Shown here in pieces: positions 1 to 11,261 of a stretch of 64,000 nucleotides of DNA (its first letter is position 1; each line of letters starts with the position of its first letter). A program made the position numbers and the translations under genes. The notes below the pieces were generated by a model, which was not told the origin of the DNA, did no database searches, and saw only the letters and a program-made list of their open reading frames with translations. The stretch is from Candolleomyces eurysporus (lineage: Eukaryota > Basidiomycota > Agaricomycetes > Agaricales > Psathyrellaceae): NCBI GenBank assembly GCA_027579435.1, contig JANBPK010000851.1:1-64000 (forward strand). The letters are read 5' to 3'.

Positions 1-250
1 CTCAAGCCCGGCGCCATCCTGACAATGACCAACACAACCACAACGGTCGCCACCAGTCCATGGCACCCACTCTCAAGCCTGGTGCCATCCTGACAAGGGC
101 CATCGTTCGGCCAACGTGACCGTAATGGTTGCTGCTAGCCCTCAGCGCCCACCCTCAACAACCAACACAACCAGGCGCCATCCCGACAACAGCCATTGTT
201 CAGCCACGACCTCTCGGCACCCACCTTTGATGTCTGGTGCAAACCCAACA
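1..250. repeat. Degenerate direct repeats at left edge
   Basis: Three imperfect copies of a unit with the core ggcgccatcctgacaa start near positions 11, 81 and 174. The first two are 71 bp apart and begin with ctcaagcc; the third is more diverged. The intervals share further words such as ggccat.gttc and gcacccac. No reading frame across them resembles a known protein. The array may continue beyond the left edge, so its size and type (minisatellite or transposon fragment) cannot be judged. Confidence 0.55.
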
Positions 251-855
251 ACAGCCAACAATGGTCTATAAGTCGTTATCATTACTTAGTACTTTAATTC
301 AAAAGAGCTTCCAAAGAAAAGTTCTATTAATTCACGATTTTTCTAAGGGTATGCAGGCAACTGCTGTATCAACGTAATATCCACAATAGTTGCTCCTTCT
401 TCATAGCAAATGGACCCAATAGACAATGTAGCTGTAGGGTTCCTACCAGCTCTTGAGCAGATAGCAATAATCGGGAAACATTGAGTGAATCAAATAGAAC
501 AAGGGGATGAACAATAGGGATGGTGAGGAGGATCTGGCCAAGGGTCAGATTGATTCCTCCAACTAGGGCAAGATAAGGGACGATGTCGAGGCAAATGTAC
601 TCATTGTTGAGCATCTACTGTGTTCTCAAACTGAGCATACACAGGGGTAAGATGTCAAGGGTTGTCTGTCAGGCACCAGGTACAAGTAGACAAGGTTTGA
701 TTCTTGAGAACAAGCTAAAGAACTACTACACAGTTCAGCTCGGTATTTATACTACTTGTAGCTATCGGGCTAGTCTGGACTGGCTTGACTTTTATGACCA
801 GCATCAGTGCTTCTACTGTTCCTACTTGATAACTATTAGGTTCCATCGATATGAC
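251..855. other. AT-rich stretch, no recognised gene
   Basis: This interval lies downstream of the LisH gene. An 81-codon frame on the minus strand (369-614) is hydrophobic but has no recognisable domain or splice context. The interval could contain a final exon of the LisH gene, because that gene's last recognised exon ends at a good donor site (919/918). I could not identify the exon. Confidence 0.4.
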
Positions 856-2369
856 TCAAGCAGCTTTTTCTATACCCCAATGAGATCCCAGGCTTCCAAA
901 AAATCGACGATCACTCACCTTCTCGTTGAGGTTTAAGGAATTATTATCCTTGTCTGGTGGTATCCCGATTTCTGATTTCGCTTGTTGCAGTTGATGGGGA
1001 GNCAATCTAAACAAATCACTGCTTATAGAAAAGTCTGCCGCGTTCGTTTGTGGCCCTCCCATTGCCAATGTTCGATTAACCATCGACGGACTTGACTGCA
1101 TCATCATCCCTTGCTGCATCTGAGGCGTAGTCGTCCGGCTCGGAGGTCTCCCGCCAGGCATCTGGTTGAATCCTGGCCCTTGAGGGCCACCAGAGGGTCC
1201 ACCCTGGGGCGGCTGTGGAGGAATACCCATTCCGTGTTGCACGCCGTTTGGAGGAATTCCTCCATGTAAAAGCGGTGATGGTCTAGTAAAATTTCCCATC
1301 GGAGCTGCACCCATTGCCTGTTGATTCGGAGGACCTTGCTGTACGTTGGGAGAGTGCGCCATCGTCGGAGATTGGAACGGAAGGTTATTGTTGGGAGCCC
1401 CGATTGGCCTCTGTGGCTGTTGTTGACCGTTGGGAGGCTGGGGCGGGTGTGGGCCATTCATCGATGCTGGACGTTGGCCTGGCGGCAGCGTAGGATTGAA
1501 GTTTGGCGGTTGGGGACCGTGGGGAAGTTGCTGGGGTTGGTTCGGTGCGGATCCGGGAGTCGGGGGATGAGGGGTGGCGATGCCATTGGCCTGGGGAGTA
1601 GGGGCACCACTTATGGCGAAGTTCATTGGAGTCGGACCCGGGGGTACCTGGTGCTGACCTAAGGGCAAATTTCGTCAAATCACACTTTCAGTGGCGAGGG
1701 CGTCCGTGCACACGTACCTGGAATGCCTGCAGCCATTCCATTGATTACACCGGGACCTCCTTGATTCTGACGCTGAATTGGGGGTTGTGAGGGCTGGCCA
1801 GCGACTGGGGCTGCCTGGATAGGGCGCCCACGTACTTGCTGCTGCTGCTGATGCTGGGGTGATATCAGTGTCGGCGCCCACAATTCAGCGGGTTCTTCAA
1901 CTCACTTGCGTGTATAGTAGAGCATCCTCTGAGCCGCCTCCGTTCGACTTTGCCTGGAATAATACCCAAAATACACTCCACCACCTTGCATGTGACACAT
2001 CAATACGTTATTGGCCGGTGAGAACCAAGCAGGCAGACGTACTCGAATAGCAGGCCCTGGCGAGCGTTTATTGGAGGTGTCGCCTCTGGAGGTATCTCGG
2101 CTTCGTTCAAGAGCTCCCGTGCTGTCTTCCGGAACCCTCTCTTGAAGCAATAATCATAGATGTAGATATTGAACCTGGAGGACGGGGGTTGGACAGGGTG
2201 ACGGAGGCACAGGCAGGGTCGCGAGGACGGGTTAGCGAAGGACAGAGATGAAGAGGAGAAGAGAGACTGACATCTTCTCGCCCTCCCATGATAGCGGAGT
2301 TGCAGGTTGCGACGATTCCCTGGGAGGTGGGGGTTGTGCCGATGTCGTTGGTGGTGGCACAGCAGCCAT
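856..2369 (-). CDS. flo8: LisH-domain transcriptional regulator, Flo8/Som1 family
   Basis: Probable transcriptional coregulator of the Flo8/Som1 (LUFS) family, which acts below cAMP-PKA in fungal morphogenesis and adhesion. Five exons fit in frame: 2369-2272, 2174-2043, 1984-1906, 1853-1718 and 1658-919. After a short proline-rich leader the joined exons give a LisH motif (IYIYDYCFKRGFRKTAREL), then NEAEIPPEATPP, and after two splices FEWWSVFWVLFQAKSNG and the end LLYTQ, a near-perfect LUFS signature. The rest (about 300 residues) is low complexity, rich in P, Q, G and N. The start is the ATG just before the MAAVPPP leader. Exon 5 ends at a gtgagt donor, so the true 3' end is unresolved; reading through gives a stop at 856. 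The N at 1002 keeps the frame here. The protein is shorter than I expect for mushroom homologues. Confidence 0.78.
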
Positions 2370-2851
2370 GAATCAAGGGCAGCGTCGACGACGACGACGG
2401 TGGGTGGATGGGGAGCCCGGGATGTCTCCTCGAGGACGGGGAGAAAACAATTAGGTTCCGGGGACAGAAGAGGAGAGAGAGGAGGAAGCGCGTGTATCGA
2501 TATAACAGGACAAGATTGCGGATTTATGTCAAAGGCTTGGGAAAATAGATCTGGGCCGGCCTACGGAGTGCTGCAGACTGGTGTTCCAGGGCGAGGCAGG
2601 GCAGCAGTGGGGCTTGAGGCGATCTCGAGGACGTCGAGGCCGGCGACAACGAGGACAGCGACGACAACGGGCACAGCAGCGAGGACGGCAACGAGCGAGC
2701 AACGAGGGAACAGGCCAGCGCGAGGTCATCCAAACACACACCGACTAATGTCACACGTCACCCTGTCACCCTGTCACGCTCTCTCCCGAGCGAATTATCG
2801 TTACTAAACCATTATACAGAGATAGTCTACAATACACAGCACAGAGTCTCT
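2370..2851. promoter_or_regulatory. Upstream region of the LisH gene
   Basis: This 480-bp gap separates the LisH gene start from the stop codon of the START gene; both genes are on the minus strand. It is GC-rich and contains cga/acg-rich low-complexity runs near 2385-2400 and 2625-2700. I see no conserved coding frame and no clear TATA box. It presumably holds the LisH promoter and the START-gene 3' UTR. Confidence 0.35.
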
Positions 2852-5800
2852 TCACATGTGTCGTCGCACCGCAGCCACCTGGAAGTCCCAGCCCCCAAGG
2901 ATGTACTTGATCTCCAGCAGCCGCCGTATCTCCCTCCAGCCCCCTCCCGCCGTCACCTTGTTCGCTTCTTCCGCCTCCTGCACATTCGACACTACATAAA
3001 TGAAATCAGCTGGAGACAGCAGCGATCGAAGGAGGCTGCCTATCAAGAACGCGATAAGCGCCACAATGATGACCGTCGACAGGGGATACAGTCCACTCTG
3101 CACGCTCTGCACCTGCACGGCGGGGGGCGACGCTTCTTGCGCCTCACTCTCTGCACTCACAACACCACCTCCGGCCACCTCGCCATTCGGTAATTGCGTC
3201 GTATCCCCNGCTGACTTTGGTACCCTCCCCTATCTCTGCATCCAACTTCCGCGGAGGCTCGCTTCCAGGCTTGTCCAAGCTGCCACTAGCCCCAGCTCCA
3301 CGTCCAAAGCCAAATCGATACGTAGACCAGAGTCCTCCCCATCCTCCAGAATACCCCGGACCGCTCGAAGCAACAACGCCTGCAGAGCCCGTTGATGCCG
3401 ATGCCGTACTTGCTTGTGGCTAGAAGTTGATGATGTGACCACCAACATGTCCGAACAGAGCGAGAAGCATCACAACGAATCCCGCGATTGGATGAGACCA
3501 TGGCAAAAAGAACCCCGTCAGTAACCACAAACCAACGAAAAGTAACAGAAAAGGTAAGAAAATAACGGAAAGACTTTGGCCAGTTTCTCCGCTTCCAAGT
3601 CGAAAGGCAGGTTGGATGAGAAAAAGCAACGGAGAAACTCACCAACCCCGGCTTATCTTCGCCGCCGATACCTCCGGCATCACCGCCTCCACGTCCTGTC
3701 GGTCCCTTCGAACCATCCCCATCCGGATGAAGGTACACCGTTGATGTGCCCAGCAAGCCTGAGGTACCCGTACTCGCAGAATCTCCTCGCACCGCAGGAT
3801 CAACAAGATCATCTGCAATGGCAATGGGTAGTCTGAGTTCCTCTGGGAGCGCTTCCGACTCGTTCGGTGTCCTATGTAGATGATGAACAATTAAAAACGG
3901 ATTGTTCGTAGTCAGATAGATGAACATACCTGAGCAGGATAGACATCTTTGCAATTCGATCATCCAACAGCTCCTCTCTTCCAAGGCTCGTCAACGACTC
4001 CTTCTCCCCCACAACTGGAATCTCGACATCATTCACCTTCACCTTCTTGATACGCTTCCTCTTCTTCTCTTCCTTGTCCTTGTCATCGCTGGCCTTGCTC
4101 AGAGGTAGGACCTCGATCTCGACAACGGCTCCTTGAAGTCGAGCTAATTTGGAAGCTGCTGTCTCATCTGACCCTTCTGGAGCTTCCTGATCAATGCCGT
4201 CCTCATCTGCTTGAGGTTTCACCTCCTCTTCGTCCAGTCCTTCCAGCACCCGAAGCCAGAGAGGCTTCTTGGGCCCAGTTCGCAGCTCTCCTGTCAAGGG
4301 ATCTTTCACAGAGCTGACCTGGTACTGAGCCGTGGGCAAGCTGAAGCGCAAAAGATGCCTAACCGCTCCGCCCTCGGTGATCAAACTCGACGAATGCATA
4401 GGCGATGCCGGCATAGTGTGTATCGAGTATGCCAGAGGCAAAAACTTCTCCTCATCGCCACCAGCCTGCTGCCCATCGTCTCCCGAGGAACCCTGAGAAT
4501 TTGACGATCCGCCAGGATTTGTCGAGGGTTTCGCAATAGTCGCACTAGCTTCTCCAGACGTCGACGAGACACCTCCCAATCTCAAGTACATCTCCCCGTC
4601 CAGCTCCTTTCCTTTGCCTTTCGCGTTCACCTCCACCCAAGCTGCAGAACCGCCTTTACTACCCTTCGGCTCCTTCTTCACCTTCCTCGACCGCACGACG
4701 ACATAGTACCCATCCGGATACATCCTCGTATCGACCACCACCTCTCCAACGACAAGGTCCGTGACCGGCTTGACCTCCCCCTTGGCCGTGAATGCAGACG
4801 ACATCGTCCGTCCTCTGCTGATGATACTCGAAGTCGCACCAACAATAGCACTCGAGGTCGAAGGGTACAACGGACCCGATCTCGGCCCCGACCCAAAGTC
4901 GAGCGCCGAAGAAAATGAAGGGGAGGTAGCGTATTGGCCATGATGGTAAGGGGACGAATTCCAAGGTATCACGTCGCTCGACGACACCGATCTCTGCCTG
5001 CTCATCGCTTTCGGCAACGGTGGTGCGGGTGATGCAGGCGGAGGCACCGTCGGAGTCAACGCCATCGTCCCGGGCATCGTACCGTTTAACGGCGCATCGT
5101 GGCTCCTCACAGAACGCAATGTCTCCACGCTCGGACTCGTCTCCAGATTCTTCGACTTGCCGGCGGATGTAGTCATCGAGGTGGACGGTAACAGTACCGA
5201 AGACGTGGGCGAGTCCGTCACCGTGTGCTCTGAGGATCCCCGCTCCCGGGCCACAGGACGAGGACTCGTGCTGAGCATCCTCTTGGCAGCAGATTTCGGC
5301 GTCCTCAAAGCTTCCATACGCTGTCCGCTCGCCGTCGTCCCAATGCCCCCACCCATCGTAACAAACACCCTCGCCCGATAGACCTTGCTCCCAGCCACAA
5401 ACGCCTCCCCGATCAACACCCTATTCTCGTCCCTCTTCCTCATCTTCCACGACACCGAAGCCAGCCGATCCTCACCCTTCTTCTCTGCCAAAACTAGGGA
5501 CGACGCGGGCAACCTTATCGCCGGAAGACTTGATATACTCTTGAAGTAACTTTCCAGCGACAAGATAGCCCGGGGAAGCGAGGCGTTGATCATCGAGTTC
5601 ACCGCGGCCGGTATCGATCCCGCATAGTCCATCGCCACCAGCCTCGTGCACCTCGTCGACGGGATAGCGTAGTTCTCCTTCGTATATGGATCAAGCGTTT
5701 CCAGAATCCACGCATCGACGTATACTCTTCCGAGAGGCAGGGAATACGGGTTATGTTTCTCCGAGGGGAAGAGAGGTGTGGTCGAATCGGCGCTGAACGA

Positions 5801-8800
5801 GGCCGCCACGACGAATATCGCGTTCTTCGCTCCACCCGTTTGGTCTGCCACGTCCCCTGTGCTACGCCTCAAGGAAGCGAGAGCCGGTAAGACCTGTGTG
5901 CGTGCTGTCACACTCGCAAGGTAGAACCCTCGATCTCTGAATGGGAAGCCTCCTTTGGCGGTGAAAAACAGTGTCCTGCACGAGTTCCCGTACGACTCCA
6001 ACGTGCGTATGGAGTCGAATCGGTCGTCCCATACTTTCCGACAGTCGTCTTCCATGATGATGGCTGCCAATTCCTCTCCGGATACGCCCTCCACGACCTT
6101 CTGCCCTTTATGAACCGGGATGATTGACGATGCCTCTGGGATGAGCTTCCGGTGGACCATCATGCCTTTATCGCTAACTAACGTCCATCCATCAGCAGGA
6201 GATGAAGACAGGAAGTTCGACGAGGTGTGAAACTCTTGGGCCCAAGCTAGCGCCTCCAAAGCATACTGCATCGGCATCTTCGTAGCAGATGGCAATGACG
6301 ACCCACTACCCCCAGCCGCCGGCGTGATAGCAGCCACAGCTTGCTGCGTAGTCGTAGTCGCCTGATCCACCGCATACGAAAGGAACCTCGAAAGAGGGCT
6401 GGATATCCGGGGCGCAGACGCCCACGATTTCGGAGCATTGGAATTCGAAGGCGACGTTGACCCCGACCCTTCTGGAGACGTAGACGACCCCGACCCATCC
6501 TTCGACGACCCCTCCGCACCACTACCCTCATCGCCCCACTCAGCATTGCGCCGCCGCACAGCGCCCATGACAGGCGGCTGGTCCAAAGGCACCCTCGGCG
6601 GCCTCACCCTCTCCTTCTTCCGCAACAACTTGAGCTCCTGTTCCGGTATCTCCTCCACATCCACCTGTATCTTCGATCCGTTGACCATCACCAGCCCCTT
6701 CTCCTTCCCTGGCGCCCGTCTCACGATCACCAAATGCCGTTCATCATCAACGAATACGCAGTCATGCGTGAGCGTCAACCACAATCCACCTCCTTCGCTC
6801 GAGAGCCGATGCCGACGCAGACAAGACATAGTTTGTGGCGGAGGGTCGACGACGATATCCAGCGACGAGGCCCACGTATCAATGTCACACCGAATTTCAC
6901 ATTCGATAGTTGGCTGGCTCGAGTCGTCTTGACATTCGGGTGCTGCCGACCGCCGACTCGAAGAAAGCTCGTACTCGACTTTGAAACTGCCCTTCTCGTG
7001 ATCGTAGTGCATGTTGTTGGCTTTGGCGCCTGTGAGGCGTGTGACGATGGGGGGGTCCACCACATTTGATTGCGAATTCGCCGATCCCAGCGAGGGTGTT
7101 GATCATTTGCGTTGGGATTGATGTCTTGTTTGTCCAGCCTTTAGGATCGGATTGTTCGAGGAGGGTCAAGGAGGTGGTATTCGGCGAGAGAGCTTCGATC
7201 GACCATCCTTGCAAATCGACTTGCGTGCGGATGGTGGTCGACTCCGCGGGTGGTATGCTGGGGAACAAATGAGGATCATCGGCGGAGAACGCAAAGACGT
7301 GTATCGTGGTGGGCGATTTATAGACAGTCTTCAAGACGACAGCGTCACGACCACTATTTTTGTAAAAGTCAGGTCATGCAATTGAAATACACGGAGTCAA
7401 TAGAAAAGCTTACTTGACAGGCCAAGCTGGTTTGGTCTTGAAATGCCACAGCTCTGTCAATTCGTTCACATCTTCCAGGAGAACAGCATCTTCATGTTGC
7501 TTGTCCCAGTGTACCCGCGCGCCGGGTGATGTCACAGCACCGTACAGGTCCCACAGTCCAACACCCACGAACGTTGCTTCAGCTCGGTATACCACCAACG
7601 TGGGGTCTATCGAGTCGAGCTGTGTGATTGCTACACCTCGAGCGTCGGTCGCTGCAAGTCGAGGGACAGCAAGTCAGTCACCGCATTGCTCCAATTTAAA
7701 AGAAGGGGAAAAGACGTACTGCGTCGCCATTTGGCTTCCGGCTCTTGTAGCAAAGAAGAGAAATATATGTAGTTCCTCTTTACCCTGGACAATATCGACT
7801 TCTGTGCGGCAGCCGTCCGTTCAGGGTTCGAGAGACCAGGAAGCGACGGGCTTCCTGATATCGAACTTGCAATGGTCCCAACAGACGAAGCAGTTCTGAT
7901 GCTGAGATCCGCGGCGCTTGCAATATCCTGAAGAATTTGTCGAGGAATGGTATGCGATGTAGGATCACGCTGTTCCGTATCCAAAATCTTCTTCGGCAAC
8001 CCGTTCAACCTCAGCCCACGAGTCCCTCCAGAAGCCTCAATGACCACCTTGACTTTGAGCACCGAGTGGTCGTCTAACAGTGCAGCGTGTGTGATGCGGA
8101 GTAATAGCTGGTCAGGCGGGCCAATGGAAGAGGGATTGGAATTGGTCTTGATCGCTTGAGCTGACCAGGGTAGCTGCTCGACATCCTCGGACGAAGCCTT
8201 CAACGTCACTTGGACGTCCCAACCTTCGAGTGATGGCAACACACATTCCACAGACCTCGTCAAACGTCTGTTTTCACGAATTTGGTGAAGTTCATCGAGG
8301 CCGTGCTGTGATCCTTCCAATGAATGAGTGTCGTCATCTGGAATGATTGCATAGTCTACACTAAGCGCTTCTCGGTCGATCTGGAAACGTATCCGCTCGA
8401 TTGATACCCCATTGCCGTAACCGATAAGTTTGGGGACTCTGCCGCCTCGCTTGATGACAGTCTTGAACAAGCTTAGGATCATGGTTGAAAGCTGTTGAGC
8501 CAATGTAGATGATGATGAACCAAGCCCCCACATCTCCTTGAAATCGTGCTGCCAGAAGCAGGTTATGCGAATCTTCCCTGGTATTGGAGGTTTATTCGAG
8601 TCTTCGGGCTGCGCTTGAAAATGTCGTATACACCAGGAGAACACTAAGACGTGTTAGCCAGAGAGCAAGAGATGAACAACAGGAGCACTGACGATGGACA
8701 TGCGATCGTACAAAGGGTGGAGAGGGACGTAGGTATGCAGGCTCGTCTGGTGAGCGAGGTAGAGAGGTTGTGATTTGGATGACCGTTGTGGGGTCATTAA

Positions 8801-9505
8801 ACGACCGTGAAATGGTGACAGCATCCCGAGGGCTACGAACATGAGAGTTAGGAGCAGAAGAGTGCGGAGAGATACTCACTTTGCTGGCCACCCCAGTGAA
8901 AAGTTGGTTTTCGACACTTGAGTCGAACGGTCGAGCACCTCGAGTAAATGAGCTTCCTCTACCGCCGGATCCCACTCTCGTCTGAGTTCTGGTGTGGACA
9001 ATACCGCCTTCCATGGCTCCAACGACACTTGCTCTTCTACAGCAGGCACATCCAGCACTACTCTGTACACGGCTTCGCTGCCAGTGGTCTTCGAGTTCCG
9101 GTGGACGATGACGTCTGATAGTTCTGGCGCAGCACCGACGACGCGGGCTTTGCCTTTCTTCGAGGACGAAGACGAGTTGTCAATGGAGCTTGAGATACGT
9201 TTCCATTCATTTGAAGGTGAAGTCAGCAGCTGTCTGAAATATGCCTCTGCCTCGTTGACTGCTGAATACCACGACTGACGCAATCTTTGGGGCGAAAGCG
9301 AGGTCAACACTCCTGACCCTGGTTGAAAATTTGCATAAATATACGCACTGAGAGCCATCTGACATGTCGCAGCGCCCGTTAGACGGTTTCCAGCAGGTAT
9401 ATGGGTGTTCCTAGGAGTATGTTGGGGAACAAGAGGCAAGTCGAACACGTCGTCGCGTATGGGGTTCAGCACGAGTATGGAGTCCCCTTTTGGACACCGT
9501 CTCAT
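2852..9505 (-). CDS. Large multi-START lipid-transfer protein with C-terminal membrane anchor
   Basis: Probable lipid-binding/transfer protein. Seven exons join with canonical sites: 9505-8880, 8832-8693, 8643-7720, 7651-7414, 7353-3930, 3871-3643, 3419-2852. Removing one C from the C7 run at 7049-7055 and the N at 3209 makes the total exactly 2049 codons. I see three START-like modules. Module 1 is in exons 1-3 ([18 protein letters not shown], then [17 protein letters not shown]). Module 2 is in exons 3-5 ([20 protein letters not shown], then [18 protein letters not shown]). Module 3 is in exon 5 ([20 protein letters not shown], then [11 protein letters not shown]). Beta-rich linkers separate them, and a serine/proline-rich region follows. 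Exon 7 encodes a transmembrane helix ([20 protein letters not shown]) about 70 residues from the end. An inner ATG at 9358 is an alternative start. The gene is divergent from pyridoxal kinase. The exact lipid is unknown. Confidence 0.8.
7049..7055 (-). other. Homopolymer frameshift in START gene (C7, six expected)
   Basis: On the coding strand the frame encoding [11 protein letters not shown] runs into seven cytosines and shifts. With six, it continues as [10 protein letters not shown], the expected end of a START domain. Both flanks are long open frames. An intron is unlikely because no GT..AG pair would preserve the conserved helix. A sequencing or assembly over-call is the likely explanation. 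Confidence 0.75.
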
Positions 9506-9618
9506 TTGATCACCATCAAAGTTGGCCTGCTCCGATCCGATTCCGAAGCTGGTGGAAAAGCTCTGAAAAAGCGCAACCGAGTCATGTCTCCTCTTTCTCC
9601 TCCAAGTTCCTTCAGCAA
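9506..9618. promoter_or_regulatory. Shared upstream region, START gene / pyridoxal kinase
   Basis: Only 113 bp separates the outermost START-gene ATG from the pyridoxal kinase ATG; the distance is 260 bp if the inner START ATG at 9358 is used. The genes diverge, so the promoters must overlap or lie in each other's 5' UTR. No TATA box is evident. Confidence 0.45.
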
Positions 9619-10944
9619 ATGGCCCAGGCTCCTGAACGCGTGCTCAGCATCCAGTCCCACGTAGTCTTTGGCTATGTCGGGGGCAAAGCTGCTGTATTTC
9701 CTCTGCAGTGCCTCGGGTACGACGTCGATGTATGTTTTCATTGAATTCTCTACAGCTTCCCGGTTACTGAGCTGTTCATCCACAAGGTAGTCAACACTGT
9801 GAATTTCTCGAATCATGCTGGCTACGGTCGCTCTGGAGGCTCCAAGACCACCGCAGCGGAACTGAATGCTATCTTTGAGAGCATGGAACAGAATGAGCTG
9901 CTCATGCCCACTCGCCTGTTGACAGGTTCGTCAAGAATCCCTTCATATATCGCCTCTTCAGATGTCCAACACAAAGGAAATAGGCTATATTCCAGGGGCC
10001 GAAGCACTGTCTGCTGTGGAGAAGCTCGCTAGCAAGCTGAAGCACTCCAGGCCGAGCTTAATTTATTTGCTAGATCGTACGTTTCATTTCTCTCCTCGTC
10101 CATTCCTTGCGCTGACCTGGGGTACATGGAACAATAGCTGTCATGGGAGATGCTGGACGCCTTTACGTCGCTGCTGATGTTATTCCAGTTTACCGAGAAA
10201 TGCTTCCTCTCGCTACTATCATTACCCCGAACTGGTTCGAGGTTGAGTAAGCTCTTTCCGTTTACCCGTCTCCGAAGACTTCTGACCGTCCCCCGCTGCC
10301 CTTATAGGATTTTAACAGAAGTACAGCTCAATGATTTTGCCTCCTTAAAAAAGGCTTTATCAATTCTACACCTCCAATACCATGTCCCCAACGTCGTGAT
10401 CAGCTCCATACCACTAAAGCAATGGCTCGTAGACGCTCTCCCTCCATCGATAAGACCACCAGACGGAGACCACCTCCTTTGCATTACGTCCTCGATCACT
10501 GATGCACCTCCCTCTTCTTCTACCCCATCCCTCGTCCACGCCCAATGCGTATCCACCATCCCCGGGTACTTCTCCGGCGTCGGGGACCTCTTCTCCGCTC
10601 TCCTCCTCGCCCATTTCCACCCCCACACTAGTGACACCTCATCCAGAGTCCCAGGAGCAACAGCATTAAGTGAAGCCGCCTCACAAGCCCTTGCGAAAAC
10701 CCATACCCTTCTCCAAGTGACGCACGAGCAATCAATGCGGCTTCCAGCAGGGGAACGTCAGCCGTCAGATGACGAGCTTGACGGCGCCGATCCCTTGCGG
10801 AAGACACGGAGGATGCGCGGGAGAGAGCTTGCTTTGATCCAGGGTCAGAATATCATTAGAGGTGCGGACTTGGATGATACCCTTCCGTTGAAACTGTGGG
10901 ATAGTTTCTGGAGTCAGGAGACCGTGCCAACTGTTAATGCTTGA
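9619..10944 (+). CDS. BUD16: Pyridoxal kinase
   Basis: Phosphorylates pyridoxal, pyridoxine and pyridoxamine with ATP in vitamin B6 salvage; cytosolic, ribokinase-like fold. Exon 1 (9619-9729) gives [20 protein letters not shown], the substrate-binding signature. Exon 2 (9787-9925) gives NFSNHAGYG. Exon 3 starts at 9984 (YIPGAEAL). Later exons give [20 protein letters not shown] and ITPNWFEVE. The last exon carries [15 protein letters not shown], the GTGD-type anion hole with the catalytic aspartate. Four introns are visible, all short with canonical ends. The first ATG is followed directly by the conserved strand, which fixes the start. The C-terminus ([15 protein letters not shown]) is typical of fungal members. 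Confidence 0.93.
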
Positions 10945-11261
10945 CTGTGATGGATTCAGACATTATATCTCGCGTTTTGTGGACAACGTTGATATGCTGT
11001 ATGGGGTCTTTGGACACCGTCGGTGGCGTTGACGGAGTATTTGAACTTTGGACGACAACTTGTAATGAGGTAGATTAGAATACACGACACATAATCATTG
11101 AACTACATACACTTAGTGGGATGGAAAAAACATCAAAGGAATGGCCAAATCGTTGGCTACTACATACTAATACTTGACTAGAGAAATGAGCTACTATGTC
11201 TCTGGGAGAATGAGTTGAAGAGGGCGACCACAGTTCATCGACATCCGAGTCCTTTCATGAA
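10945..11261. other. Tail-to-tail intergenic spacer
   Basis: This AT-richer 317-bp spacer lies between the convergent pyridoxal kinase and NACHT-TPR genes and probably consists of two 3' UTRs. No gene or RNA is recognised. Confidence 0.5.

Noticed and set aside
369..614. 81-codon hydrophobic frame on the minus strand
   Set aside because: No domain, start context or splice link to the LisH gene could be shown; AT-rich DNA gives such frames by chance.
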